A DNA stretch of 64,000 nucleotides, from assembly GCA_025403435.1 (NCBI GenBank), contig CM046338.1:25402281-25466280 (forward strand), read 5' to 3'. The notes under the pieces were generated by a model. That model worked only from the letters and a program-made list of their open reading frames with translations. It ran no database searches and was not told where the DNA came from. Below, piece after piece: positions 11,962 to 23,558 of this stretch (its first letter is position 1; every line of letters starts with the position of its first letter). A program made the position numbers and the translations under genes. The stretch is from Artocarpus heterophyllus (Eukaryota; Streptophyta; Magnoliopsida; Rosales; Moraceae).

Positions 11962-13123
11962 AGCATGGAGAATTTTGTGATTTTTCACCCGTTTTTACTG
12001 TTTTGAACCCCGATTGAAATTCCAACCTTGTAAAATGATTTTAAAGATACAAATGGCACACTAGGACATCATGAAATGGTTTAGTAACATAGAATGTCTT
12101 GAACTAGATATTGATCGACTTAGTGTGTATCTAGGATCATTCGTGGTTTCGCGGAGCTAACGTATAGCAGACCGAGATTACGATGTGGGGCATCGGCATG
12201 AGTATCGAGGTAGGACTTCTACCCATTCTTTGGTAACCCAGTTTCAAAATGATTTGGCTTTGAAAAGGGTTTCTATAAAAACGTTTTCAACGATTGATTG
12301 AAAATGAATTTATCGGTTGTATTTTTATAAACCATGAACTGAGATGAACTTCATAATGAATGATAATGAAAACATCTAGTAAATGGGTTTTGAATAATGC
12401 TAGAAATGAATATAAGGGCATGATACCATATCAGAGATCGGGTCGTGTAGCGATCGACCTTGGGGGCAGGTCCTAAAACCTAGTTGGGCCACTACGGTGG
12501 TGATATTCATGTGGTTTGCCTAGGAAAAAGAAAATGATGTTTCTGGTCGACCTAATAAACTGTTTTGGGTAAGAACGGTTTTATTTAATTTTATTTATTT
12601 ATTCAAGGTTTCTTTTAAATAATTCCCTAAATAGGGAGATTTTTCTTTAAACTAAATGATTTAATAAAACATAGTCCTACTGAGCCTTTCACTTACATTT
12701 TATTTGTTTTTAAATTTCCCCCTCTAGGTGGATTTCTATTTAGGTTCAAAGAGGACTCAACGAACAGAACTCAGGAGCAGTAGAAGGATCAGTAGGTTAT
12801 TTGTATTAATCGGACAAGGCATGTAATGTTTTAACTCTATTTGTACTCGGACTGTGGTTGTATTATTATATTATCAGTACTATGTGTGTGCACAAGTTGC
12901 GGGTCAGTGGGACCCTTACTCGCGGTTCTTTATTATTTTATTATTCGCTTAATGATTTCACCTGCTTAATGTTTATGAATTCTTTGATAAAATGTAGTTT
13001 TGAAACTTTCACATTTTTATTATTTAATTTAACCTCTAAAATTCTTCATTTTAATTAAATTCTCCTTTTAATCAATTTCAATAACCCGCTACATCACCTC
13101 CTGTACTCTGGGGCGTGACAGAA

Positions 13124-13141
13124 TGGTATCAGAGCTCAAGG
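13124..13141 (+). other. primer-binding site 1 (initiator tRNA-Met)
   Basis: TGGTATCAGAGCTCAAGG, three bases after the LTR end, is the common plant initiator-Met site. A second identical copy lies at 13635-13652 because of the 511-bp duplication. Confidence 0.85.
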
Positions 13142-13225
13142 TTATGAACTTTGGGAATTGTGCACACATAGGTATGACAATGAAATACCTCTGACAGTCC
13201 AAATTCTATTTTCAAAAGTGAGAGG

Positions 13226-13594
13226 ATGGCACCTAGACGTCATTCGACAGTTGACGTCGAGTTCAAAAATGATGAGGGTATGATGAGGTCTATGTTTGCG
13301 GCTTTTCGACAGATGGCAGCCAGGGCTAGACCGAAAGTTTCTGATGTTGGTCGTCGGCATACGTATTTTAAGGAATTTCGACGTGCATCTATTTTGACTT
13401 TTGATGGTAATGAGGATCCGCAGTTGGTAGAATATTGGCTAGACTCAATCACAAAGCATTTGGATACCCTCGGTGTGTCAAATGAGTACCGTGTGGAATT
13501 TGCTGCATATAAGCTCAAGGGTGGTGCTAATACTTGGTGGAAACAAGCCAAGCGTTTGGAATGCGGTGGCGATATCAGTTCAGATAGATTCGAG
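13226..13594 (+). pseudogene. truncated first gag copy
   Basis: ATG at 13226 opens MAPRRHSTVDVEF and continues through a Retrotrans_gag-type stretch (YWLDSITKHLDTLGVSNEYR, YKLKGGANTWWKQAK). After about 123 codons the frame runs into the second LTR end. It is the product of the 511-bp duplication, so it encodes only the N-terminal part of Gag. Confidence 0.8.
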
Positions 13595-13736
13595 TCTAGC
13601 CACATCACATCCCGTACTCTGGGGCGTGACAGAATGGTATCAGAGCTCAAGGTTATGAACCTTGGGAATTATGCACACATAGGTATGACAATAAAATACC
13701 TCTGACAGTCCAAATTCTGTTTTCAAAAGTGAGAGG

Positions 13737-14936
13737 ATGGCACCTAGACGTCGTTCGACAGTTGACGCCGAGTTTGAAAATGATGAGGGTATGATGAGGT
13801 CTATGTTTGTAGCTTTTCGACAGATGGCAGCCAGGGCTAGATCGGAGGTTTCTGATGTTGGTTGTCGGCATACGTATTTTAAGGAATTTCGACATGTGTC
13901 CATTTTGACTTTTGATGGTAATGGGGATCCGCAGTTGGCAGAATATTGGCTAGACTCGATCATGAAGCATTTGGATACCCTTGGTGTGCCAAATGAGTAC
14001 TGTGTGGAATTTGCTGCATATAAGCTCAAGGGTGGTGCTAATACTTGGTGGAAACAAGCCAAGCGTTTGGAACGCGATGGCGATATCAGTTCGGACAGAT
14101 TCGAGGAGCTGTCCTATGACCGGTATTTTCCACAAGGGTATAGAGATCAGAAGGTAGCTGAGTTCTATAGGTTGTAACAGGGTGATTTGTCAGTTCGGGA
14201 ATATGAGGCAAGATTTAATGAGTTGGCCAGGTTTGCTCCATCAGCAGTGGCATCGAAACGCGAGAGGTGCATTAAGTTTCAGGAAGGGCTCAAGGCTCCT
14301 ATTCAGCGACAGGTGGTTGCTCTGCGACTTACGAGTTTTGGAGAGCTTGTGTCGTCAGCAGTATCAATGGAAAATGATTATGCGCAGTATTATAAGGATC
14401 AACCAAAAGCTTTAGGAGGATCACAGAGGAGCGGTAGGAAGAGCACCAGTAGCCGTCTAACTTTGGGGAAGAACAAGCAGGGTGGCGCAAACAGTGGTAG
14501 CAGCAGTTCATCTGGTAGCGGGCGCAGCAATCCCTACAGCTTCCATTGTCATTTTTGTCAGCAGCCAGGACACATCAAGAGGAATTGCCCGATCAGGAGT
14601 GCCCATCTTGGATCTTAGACCAGAGAAGATGCCAGTCGTTAGTCTCAGCCCCAGACCCTACCTCCACCGCAACTGTATTTACAGTTACAGTATCCTCAGT
14701 TCTCTCCTCAGCAGTTTTCATATTCGGCAAGAGGGCAGCAGCCGTAGCATTTCCAACGCAGCGTCCCTCAGTATCGAGCTCGGAGTGTAGCTAGTGTGCA
14801 GTCGTCTCCGTCTCAGCAGTATCGGTAGAATAATCTAGGACCTAGCAATGTTGGTAGAGGAAAAGGGAAGGCACCAGTGTAGGTTCATGCAATGGCATCG
14901 AGTGGTTCAGATTCTTAGACCAGTAATGTAGTTGTC
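13737..14936 (+). pseudogene. Tekay gag (second, main copy)
   Basis: ATG at 13737, exactly 511 bp after the first start. Domains: Retrotrans_gag (about codons 60-230), then a CCHC zinc knuckle CHFCQQPGHIKRNC (about 14545-14586), then a Q/P-rich linker. The same frame runs uninterrupted into protease but has TAA at 14175 and TAG at 14616, 14640, 14745, 14826, 14880 and 14916. The context (for example RL-stop-QGDLSVREYEARF) indicates lost glutamine codons. Gag would form the particle and bind RNA. Confidence 0.85.
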
Positions 14937-15404
14937 GATGGTACGATCTTAGTTTCTCAATCTTTAGCTCGCATTTTATTTGATACTGGTGCCTCTCATT
15001 CTCTCATTTCGAGTTCTTTTGTACATGCCTTGAGATTAGATATAGAAGATTTTAATGAACTCCTAGTTATAACTTCTCCCTTAGGGCGGGTGTGTGTGAA
15101 TTGTGTATGTAAATCTTGTAAAATAAAGATTGGGGATGAGATTTTAAAAAGTGATTTGATTATACTCCCCATGAGCTCATATGATGTAATTCTAGGGATG
15201 GACTGGTTATCCAGGTATAATGCAGTTGTAGACTGCCAACTTAGAAAAGTGACCCTAGTGTCTGATAGGGGGACGATAATCACTTACCAGGGTGGTGGTG
15301 ATTGGTTAATGAGTGAGCGCCTCATGAAGTCGTGTCTAGGAGGGCAAAGAAATCTAGTTTGTTGTGCTTTTCTTGTGAATCTAGAGTGCGAGCCTATGCT
15401 TTGA
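14937..15404 (+). pseudogene. Tekay aspartic protease region
   Basis: Same frame as gag. Active-site motif LFDTGASHSLIS at about 14979-15014 and the downstream flap/core text VILGMDWLSRYNAVVDC (about 15187-15237) are typical of gypsy retropepsins, which cut the Gag-Pol precursor. The catalytic D-T-G is intact. The frame shifts at about 15330-15345, after which the continuation lies in another frame. Confidence 0.85.
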
Positions 15405-16219
15405 GAGGAAGTGTAGCGATTCCGGTGGTTGATGAGTTTGAGGATATCTTCCTCGATGAGTTGCCAGGATTACCACCGCATTGGGAAATCGAGTTTGGTA
15501 TTGAGTTGTTTTCGAAGACAGCACCGATTTCTATAGCATCTTATCGGATGGCGCCGGCAGAAATGAAATAATTGAGGAAGCAACTTCAAGAGCTTGCTGA
15601 TAAATGGCATATTCGGAATAGCACATCTCCGTGGGGAGCACCGGTTTTGTTTGCTAAGAAACATGATGGGACTCTCTGGTTGTGTGTAGATTATCGACAG
15701 CTGAATCGTGTTACGGTGAAGAATAAGTATCCCTTGCCTAGGATCGACGAATTGTTTGATCAGTTGGGAGGTTCACAGTACTTCTCAAAAATTGATTTGC
15801 GTTCAGGGTACCATCAACTCAGGATTAAGGAAGAGGATATTCCCAAAACAGCTTTTAGGACTCGGTATGGGCATTTTGAGTTTCTGGTTATGTCGTTTGG
15901 GTTGACAAATGCTCCGGTAGCTTTTATGGATTTGATGAACAGGATATTTAGGCCGTATCTGGATCAATTCGTGATCGTGTTCATCGATGACATTCTAGTG
16001 TATCCTAAGACTTGGGAGGAGCATGAGCAGCATCTTCGGATCGTGCTTCAGACTCTGCGGGAGCACCAGTTGTATGCCAAAAGGGAAAAGTACGAGTTTT
16101 GGTTAACTGAGGTTGAATTTCTGGGTCATGTCATCTCTGAGCATGGTATTTCTATGGATCTGTCCAAGATTGAAGCCATAGTGGAATGGGGACGACTAAG
16201 GAATAGCAAAAATTCGTAG
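15405..16219 (+). pseudogene. Tekay reverse transcriptase
   Basis: The pre-RT motif DELPGLPP (15457-15480) leads in. A TAA at 15569-15571 breaks the frame where an E codon is usual. The fingers/palm follow: [32 protein letters not shown], then the catalytic FIDD at about 15980-15991 (both aspartates present) and FLGHVIS. The enzyme copies the RNA genome into DNA. It ends in a frameshift at about 16185-16215, where the conserved W-P-x-P-T-T segment should be. Confidence 0.88.
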
Positions 16220-16963
16220 CTTCTTGGGTCTTGCTAGCTATTACAGAAAATTTGTAAAGGATTTTTTGAAGATTACAGCTCCATTGACAAGATTGATCAA
16301 GAAAAATGTCAAGTTTGAGTGGGGTGAAGAATGTGAGCTTGCTTTTCAGGAATTGCAGGACCGGTTGACTTCAGCCCTAGTATTGGTTATTCTTAGCAGT
16401 GACGAGCCGTATGAGGTTTACGTAGATGCTTCAGGGCACAGACTCGAATGCGTGTTGATGCAGCATGAACGCGTGGTTGTGTACGGATCGAGACAGCTAC
16501 GACCTCACGAACTGAATTATCCTACTCGTGACTTGGAGCTCGCGGAAGTGATTCACGCGCTGAAGATTTGGAGGTGTTATTTGTATGGAGCGTCATTCAG
16601 GTCTTCTCCGATCATAAGAGTTTGAGGTATTTGTTCACTCAGAGGGATCTTAATTTGAGGCAGCGGAGATGGATAGAGGATATGGAGGATTATGATTTTG
16701 CATTACAGTATCATCTCGGGAAAGCTAATGTGGTCGCGGATGCGCTTAGCAGGAAGTCTTCAGGGATTCTCGCTTGTTTGGCTTTTGAAGACTGGATTAG
16801 CGATACGACAATGAGTGAGTATGGGTTACGGTATCATGAAGACTATGATCGAGTTTCGGTATATCATGTGGAGGCGACCCCAGCTTTTGTTCTGATGGTG
16901 AAGCAAAATCAATGGCAGGATCAGCATTTGCAGGGAATTTGGATGCGGATTCAGAATGGATAG
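16220..16963 (+). pseudogene. Tekay RT connection and RNase H
   Basis: Frame one (16224-16600) has [15 protein letters not shown] just after the shift and the RNase H start [16 protein letters not shown]. The RNase H N-terminal aspartate is present. A one-base shift at about 16595-16605 moves to the next frame, which has [14 protein letters not shown] and the C-terminal [16 protein letters not shown] (D present). It would remove RNA from the RNA:DNA hybrid, but the two frames cannot be read together. Confidence 0.85.
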
Positions 16964-16974
16964 TAGTTTGAAGA

Positions 16975-18318
16975 ATGGAGTCTGCATGCAAATGGATGTT
17001 ATATTTTCAAGAGCGTGTTGTAGTTCCAGCTATCGCCGAGGTGACGAAAGCCATTTTGGACGAAGCCCATAGGTCTCAGTTCGCCATTCATCCAGGGAGC
17101 ACAAAGATGTATCGTAATTTGAAGAGGCAATATTGGTGGAGAGGCATGAAGAAAGATGTTCAAGAGTACGTGGCCAAGTGTACGATGTGTCTTCAGGTGA
17201 AAGCTGAGCATCAGAAGCCTGCAGGTCAGCTTCAGCCGCTTCCTATTCTAAGGTGGAAATGGGAGCATGTGACGATGGATTTCCTCACAGGTTTGTCGAG
17301 GATGGAGCAACGGCATGATGCAGTTTGGGTCGTGGTCGAAAGGGTGACGAAATCAGTGCATTTCATTCCGTTCAGGTTGACATGTTCGAGGAGGATTCTT
17401 GGGGATTTGTATCTACAAAACATAGTGAGGTTACATGGAGTTCCTTTGTCCATCACTTATGATCGAGACACTAGGTTTAATGCTAAGTATTGGAGGAGTT
17501 GTCAGGAGGCTTTAGGTACGGATTTGAACTTCAATACGGCATTTCATCCTTAGACTGATGGGCAGTCTGAGCGGGTTATTCAGATTCTCGAGGATATGTT
17601 GCGTGCCTGTGCGTTAGACTTTGGCGGGAATTGGAAGAAATATTTGCATCTAGCGGAGTTCGCGTACAACAACAGCTATCAGGTGAGTATAGGTATGGCA
17701 CCATTTGAGGTGTTGTATGGGCGACCGTATCGGTCACCGGTGTGTTGGGCAGAGCCAAAAGACAGGGTTATTCTTGGGCTGGATGAGATCCGTGATAGCA
17801 ACAAAAAAGTCACTGTGATTCGAAATCAATCGAGGGCAACTCAGAGTCGACAGAAGAGTTATGCGGATAGAAGACGTAGACCCTTAGAGTTCACGGTAGG
17901 AGATTTCATTCTCTTAAAGGTATCACCTCGTAAAGGAACTATGCAGTTCAGAGTGAGTGGAAAACTTGCATCGAGGTATATTGGACCATTCGAGATCACT
18001 CAGCGTATTGGTGTGGTTGCTTATCGGCTTGACCTTCCACCCGAACTCTCTCATGTTCACGATATGTTTTATGTGTCGATGCTTAGGAAGTGTCCGCCTA
18101 AGCAGTGTAAGATAGTTTCATTTTACAATGTGCAGGTTCGGGAAGATACGACATACGAGGAAGTGCCGATTCAGATCATCGATCGGAAAGTGATCAGTTT
18201 GCGTCGTCGTGAGATACTATTAGTAAAGGTCGTGTGGCAGCATCACGGGGTTAATGAAGCCACTTGGGAACTAGAGTCGAGTATGCGGGAATTGTATCCG
18301 TATTTGTTTTGTTTCTAA
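16975..18318 (+). pseudogene. Tekay integrase with C-terminal chromodomain-like tail
   Basis: HHCC zinc finger: AHRSQFAIHPGSTKM...CTMC (about 17065-17190). Catalytic core: first D in TMDFLTG (about 17278), second in TYDRDTRF (about 17460), E in GQSERV just after a TAG at 17551-17553 that replaces the usual Q of HPQTDGQSE. Then the GPF/Y segment RYIGPFEI and a chromodomain-like tail (about 18145-18315, VKVVWQHHGVNEATWELE). Chromodomains steer chromovirus integration towards marked chromatin. The frame is otherwise open for about 450 codons to the TAA at 18316. Confidence 0.88.
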
Positions 18319-18353
18319 ATTGAGTTGTAAATTTCGAGGGCTAAATTTCTTTT

Positions 18354-18365
18354 AGAGGTGGAGAG
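18354..18365 (+). other. Tekay polypurine tract
   Basis: AGAGGTGGAGAG lies two bases before the 3' LTR start and is the expected primer for plus-strand synthesis. One T interrupts the purine run. Confidence 0.7.
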
Positions 18366-18366
18366 T

Positions 18367-20668
18367 TGTAATGCCCGAGATTAATTTAATGTTATCATAA
18401 TGTAAAATGATGAATTAGTGTGCCATAATTAATGTTTCAGCGTTAATTTGATCATTTGATTAAATTTTAAATTTTAGGTTGTTTTGTTAATTTAATAAAT
18501 TCTAATGATTTCTTATTGTTTTAACATGTTGTTTTGAGTTTTAAAACATAACAGTTTGTAAAATGTTGAAAATATTCCATTTTACAAAACCGTGGGTGGC
18601 ACATGGTTTTTGCATAGTAAAACCGCCCACCATTTCTCTCTAATTATTCTCTCTCTCACTCTCTTCCTCTCACTCTCTCTGATCTCTCTCTCTTCCTCAC
18701 CCGTGGTCTTTCTCTCTTGTTCTCTCTAAGTCTCTCCTCCTCTCTCTCAATTTTTCCTCAAATTTTTGAATCAAAAATTCGAATCCAAGCTTCGGGTTAG
18801 CGAGTAAGAGGCTCAGGGATGAGATTTGAGCAACCAAGAATGTGGATTAAAGCTTCGATTCGAGATTAGTTTTGAAAATTCTAAACTTTTTTCTAAATTT
18901 TCAATTTTCATGCATTTTTAAAATCTAAGTTTGTTTGAGCTTAGAAAACCCTTGATTTGAGTTAAAGGAACTCAGAACGCCTAGAATCTAAGCTTGGATT
19001 GAAGAAAAACGGATTAGATTTAAGATTTTTTATTTTTTCTCATTTTCTCCCATTTTTAGATTTTTGGGATTTTTGTGTTTAAATCTTGTTTAAATGAGTT
19101 CAAAAGTGTTCTATTATGCTTTTCTATCATCTATGATTGTTTTCCATGCTTGAGATTTGAGAGAAACAGGTTAAAATCAAGATTTAGATTTTGGGAGATA
19201 GAAAACCCATGGCTGGAATTTCTGGGTTTTTCCAGTTCGACAGGCCAGATTCAATGGATCGACAGACCGGATTCAAAGGATCGGCAGGCCAGACTCATCC
19301 GTTCGGCAGGCTGAACCTAGAAAATGTCCGGCCGACCGGACCTGATTTGGTCGGCCGAATTGTGCATCCAGTTCGGCAGGCCGAACTACGTGTTCGGCAG
19401 GCCGGATTCAAAGAATCGGTAGGTCAGACTCATCTGTTCGGTAGGCTGAACCTGGAAAATGTCCGACCGACCAGACCTGATTTCTGGCATGCCGAACTGC
19501 ACTGTTTGGCCGGCCGAAGCAGGGCGTCCGGCAGGCCGGCAGAGCATGGAGAATTTTGTGATTTTTCACCTATTTTTATTGTTTTGAACCCCGATTGAAA
19601 TTCCAACCTTGTAAAATGATTTTAAAGATACAAATGGCACACTAGGACATCATGAAATGGTAGATATTGATCGACTTAGTGTATATCTAGGATCGTTCGT
19701 GGTTTCACGGAGCTAATGTATAGCGGACAGGGATTATGGTGTGGGGCACCGACACAAGTATCGAGGTAGGACTTTTACTCATTCTTTGGTAACCCAGTTT
19801 CAAAATGATTTGGCTTTGAAAATGGTTTCTATAAAAATGTTTTCAACGGTTGATTGAAAATGAATTTATCGGTTGTATTTTTGTAAACCATGAACTGAGA
19901 TAAACTTCACAATGAACTTCATAATGAATGATAATGAAAACATCTAGTAAATGGGTTTTGAACAATGATAGAAATGAACATAAGGGCATGATGCCATATC
20001 AGAGATCAGGTCGTGTAGCGATCGACCTAGGGGGCAGGTCCCGAAACCCATATTCATGTGGTTTGCCTAGGAAAAAGAAATTGATATTTCTGGTCGACCT
20101 AATAAATTGTTTTGGGTAAGAACGGTTTTATTTAAGTTTATTTATTTATTCAAGGTTTTTTTTTAAATAATTCCCTAAATAGGGAGACTTTTCTTTAAAC
20201 TAAATGATTTAATAAAACATAGTCCTACTGAGCCTTTCGCTCACATTTTGTTTATTTTTAAATTTCTCTCTCTAGGCAGATTTCCATTTTGGTTCAGAGA
20301 GGACTCAACGGACAGAACTCAGGAGCAGTAGAAGCATTAGTAGGTTATTTTTATTAATTGGACAAGGCATGTAATGTTTTAACTCTATTTGTACTCGGAC
20401 TGTGGTTGTATTATTATACTGTCAGTACCATATATGTGCACAAGTTGTGGGTCAGTGGGACCCTTACTCACGGTTCTTTATTATTTTATTATTCGCTTAA
20501 TGATTTCACCTGCTTAATGTTTATGAATTCTTTGATAAAATGTAGTTTTGAAACTTTCACATTTTTATTATTTAATTTAACCTCTAAAATTTTTAATTTT
20601 AATTAAATTCTCCTTTTAATCAATTTCAATAACCCGCCACATCACCTCCCGTACTCCAGGGCATGACA
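18367..20668 (+). repeat. Tekay-like 3' LTR
   Basis: Starts TGTAATGCCCGAG and ends CAGGGCATGACA, 2302 bp, 165 bp longer than the 5' LTR. The net gain comes mainly from an expanded palindrome array, partly offset by two short deletions. The two LTRs differ at many single sites, so the insertion is not young. Confidence 0.92.
19233..19543 (+). repeat. palindrome array in Tekay 3' LTR (long form)
   Basis: About a dozen units of the TCGGCAGGCCGA type, including GTTCGGCAGGCCGAAC at about 19371, spaced about 21-23 bp. A higher-order direct repeat of roughly 150-160 bp is visible (two passes of the block that starts near GGATTCAAAG and ends near CCTGATTT). The corresponding 5' LTR has about one pass only. 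Confidence 0.85.
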
Positions 20669-20934
20669 CTATGTTTGCATAAACTTATCCAAATTGCATG
20701 TAATAAAATGTGAAAAGGCTACATACACACATGGAGAATCCAATTAGAATTGTGACATACTCTAGAATTAATCACAAAGCTCGGTCAATTTTTACACTTT
20801 TACTTGAACTATGCACTTTAGTCAATCTTTGAAGAACGCTTTGAGAACTACTAATTTAGCACAATTTACCTTTAGCATTTTTTATTGTTATTTTTGTTTC
20901 TTTTCTTCTCTTTGCTCTAAGACTAGCAAAATAT

Positions 20935-21426
20935 TGAGTTTAAAAGTGCAATAACTCTATAAAAATAGAGTTATTCATGCTCTTTAATGCATTTATTTTT
21001 GCTATGTTCTTGATATTTTTATTTATTTTACTTATTTTTATATATTTTATTTTAATTTTGTTAATTTGATTTTACTTGCTTCTATTTTATTTTATTTTAT
21101 TTTATTATTATTACTATTATTATTCTTGTTGTTTTTATTATTTCCCTCTCCATTTATTATACTTTTCTTTTTTGTGTAGGTGGAAGGGGGTAATTTGGCA
21201 ACTTGGAATTAATGTGGGGTTAGAGAAGCAAATTAAATCAAAATTTAAACTTGACTACAAATTACCTCCACGTGCGAGAATCTACTAGCAGATACTCTCC
21301 TTAACAACCGTCGGATCCACTCAACTAACCTCTTGATCTAGCCACTCAAACACACGTGTGTCTCCAGCAAAACATAGTAGCAGTCTGTGAATTGGCTCGT
21401 GCCACGCATCATCTAGCATCACCTAG
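20935..21426 (+). repeat. Athila-like 3' LTR, part 1
   Basis: Starts TGAGTTTAAAAG and matches the beginning of 6839-8572 (TATGTTCTT, TTTGTGTAGGTGG, AAATTACCTCCACG, ATCTAGCATCACCTAG). It is broken at 21426 by the hAT insertion. The 5' edge is approximate, and no clear polypurine tract is left before it. Confidence 0.6.
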
Positions 21427-21569
21427 TAGGGCTGTACCAAAAAACTAAAAAACTGAAAGTGATTGAAACCGACCGAAAAACCGCTGATAAAAAAATTGAA
21501 AATTTGGTTTCGTACAAACCAAAAAATTTTCGGTTCGGTTTTAACCGAATAGAATATTTAAACATAAAA

Positions 21570-23558
21570 CATTGTGTTTTGCTGCTTTGCAGTTTTAGTC
21601 ACCCTTCTCCTCTCTCGGCCTCTCATCTATTGAAACCCTAGCAGACTTGCGTGCGTACAGCCTCTCCTCTCCGATCAGGTAAGTAAACCACTGTTTTTTT
21701 TTCTTTGGGATTTTTTTTGCTCATTACCACTGGTCCACTGGTTTATTTGTTTTTCTTCAAGAACAGGGGAAACTTTTGCCCCTCCCCCTTTGAATGTCCC
21801 TAATCGGAATTTGTTGTTTAATACCAAAGATACACGCTAGAAAACCTTCCAACACAAGAAGAAAGTGACTCACGAACTCATCCATCCTTTATGATCCCAC
21901 CAGAACCCAGACATCATCACATTTCATTTTTAGATTCCACTTCTTCTTTCTAGGTTCTTCTTGGATTCCTCTTATAAATAGTCAGTTCTCCTTGGAAACC
22001 TAGAAAGAAAAAAAGGTTAAAGCTTCAAACTGCTTATTTTTGTAGCTCCTTCTGAGGGCTCTCAATCCATGAGGTTTGAAGCCATACCCACCTCATCTTT
22101 TCTCAATTTTCTTGTCTATAATCGTCTGTTTTGCAGAACTTTTTATTTTGTTGTTTAGCAGTATTTTAATCCCATGTTTCTTGTTATTTTACTTTCAATT
22201 TTATTGGAATCTATTGATCTGTTTGAGCATTAAGCATGTTTCTAACCCCCATCAGTTTTTACCATTGAATTTACTTTTTTTTTGTTGTTGTTTTATTCCT
22301 TTTCTTGTTGCTAATTGGTGAAATAGTGCTTTTCCTCTTTCTCTGTTGAGATGGATTTTCAAGTCATAATTAAAAAGACCACATTCCTTTCCCCAAAATA
22401 TATCCCCTTTTTGTTAAAGTTATCTATACTTATACCTATTACCTAGGTCTTTTAGTTGATTGATTCATCATGACTTTAGAATTCAGTTTTTGAAACTTGT
22501 CAATCTTCTTGCTTGTTCATCATGGTGTCTGGATATGCTTATATACTCATGTTTTGTTTACTAAATGACTTGTTAAATCTGATCTGCTTAATTTTATGCT
22601 TTATAACCATAGTCAAATACTTCTTTCAGACCTTCATTCTGGTTTGTATCATTAGGGATGTCTGAAGCTTACAACTTGTTGTTAATTTTCTCACAATCAC
22701 TCTTACTCTGGTTTCTATATGCAGACTCAATTTGATTGTATTTGCATACTGATCTAAGACTAGGACTACAACTAGGAGAGCTAGTCTTTCATGTAGACAG
22801 GGCAAGCCCTAGTAGATACTTCTGAAACAGTAACTAAATAGGTATTTTCTTAATTTATAATGAGATATAAATTTATTGATGTTTTTCCATCTGTCCTGAT
22901 TTCTTGTGCTCAAGGGCTCACTAAGTTTGGTGACTAGTCATAGTATCATAGCCCTAAGTCCTTATTTTTACCTACTTGTCCAATTTTTTATTTCGGTATT
23001 CTAAAACAAAACTTGCTAAATGAAGTTTAAATGAACGGGTCTTGCGAGAATGAGAGGTACGTTAGAGGACTCTTTAGAATTTTTTTTTCCAGGACTACCC
23101 TGCATTCAATTTGTTATGATAAGAAGATTTAGTCAGATCGAGAGGGCAATTTTAGGGGAAAATGATGGCATGGAGATTTCTGTTTCCATTTCATTAAAGG
23201 AAAGTTTAATACGTGGGGGAATAAAAGGTGGGTTTAATATTGTTTGATTGTTTCCTTATTGAAAAATAAGAGGATTGATTATGTTAGGTCTTAGAAGTTT
23301 TACTCTCTTAATATTTTTTTGAGGGGTGTACCTTCTTGATATTGGCCACTTATTAAATCTATTAAAAAAATATAAGATCTGTTGGAAAATCAATCAGAAA
23401 ACTGATTGCATCGTAATGAAAAATAGTTGCATGATTCTTGTGTAAACAAACTTATATGAGATTTGCTTTTGTTTGTGATAGAATATTAAAGCAGTGTAAA
23501 CAAACTTATTTTTTATTTGTAGCTTTTTTTTCTACTTTTTTATTCTTTTGATTTTTAG
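21570..23558 (+). other. probable 5' untranslated exon and intron of hAT transposase gene
   Basis: A pyrimidine-rich leader ends at a good donor, CCGATCAG|GTAAGT (21678/21679). The next exon begins exactly at the ATG after a T-rich acceptor TTTTGATTTTTAG (23546-23558). That implies a 1.9-kb intron within the 5' UTR. Short frames inside (22076, 23050) have no recognisable features. Confidence 0.5.

Larger units (their letters stand above)
10984..13120 (+). repeat. Tekay-like 5' LTR
   Basis: Starts TGTAACGCCCGAG and ends GGGGCGTGACA, 2137 bp. It is collinear with 18367-20668 and, inverted, with the solo LTR at 28687-30816. Compared with the 3' LTR it has a shorter palindrome array and keeps two short segments (about 12087-12112 and near 12480-12505) that the 3' LTR has lost. 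Confidence 0.92.
13090..14110 (+). repeat. 511-bp tandem duplication: LTR end, PBS and gag start
   Basis: 13090-13594 and 13601-14105 are copies of one another offset by 511 bp. Each has the last ~30 bp of the LTR, the primer-binding site, the ~100-bp untranslated leader and the first ~120 gag codons. The second LTR end stops with the same GGGGCGTGACA at 13631. The copies differ at many scattered sites, so the duplication is not recent. It gives the element two primer-binding sites and two gag starts. Confidence 0.9.
10984..20668 (+). mobile_element. Ty3/gypsy chromovirus, Tekay (Del)-like, inactive
   Basis: Complete structure: 5' LTR (TG...CA), initiator-Met PBS, gag, protease, reverse transcriptase, RNase H, integrase, C-terminal chromodomain-like tail, PPT and 3' LTR. 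The flanks ctgtg (10979-10983) and ctatg (20669-20673) match at 4 of 5 bases, as expected for a 5-bp target-site duplication with one later change. The long LTRs and the C-terminal motif (YEEVPIQIIDRK...VKVVWQHHGVNEATWE) fit the Tekay/Del clade. It is inserted in the Athila-like interior. Several stops and frameshifts make it non-autonomous. Confidence 0.92.

Noticed and set aside
13124..13141. tRNA-Met-like sequence as a possible tRNA gene
   Set aside because: Only the 3'-end complement of the tRNA is present beside an LTR, which is a primer-binding site; no cloverleaf.
13240..14062. Minus-strand frames of 136 and 140 codons at 13240-13650 and 13640-14062
   Set aside because: Antisense shadows of the duplicated Tekay gag. 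They appear twice only because of the 511-bp duplication.
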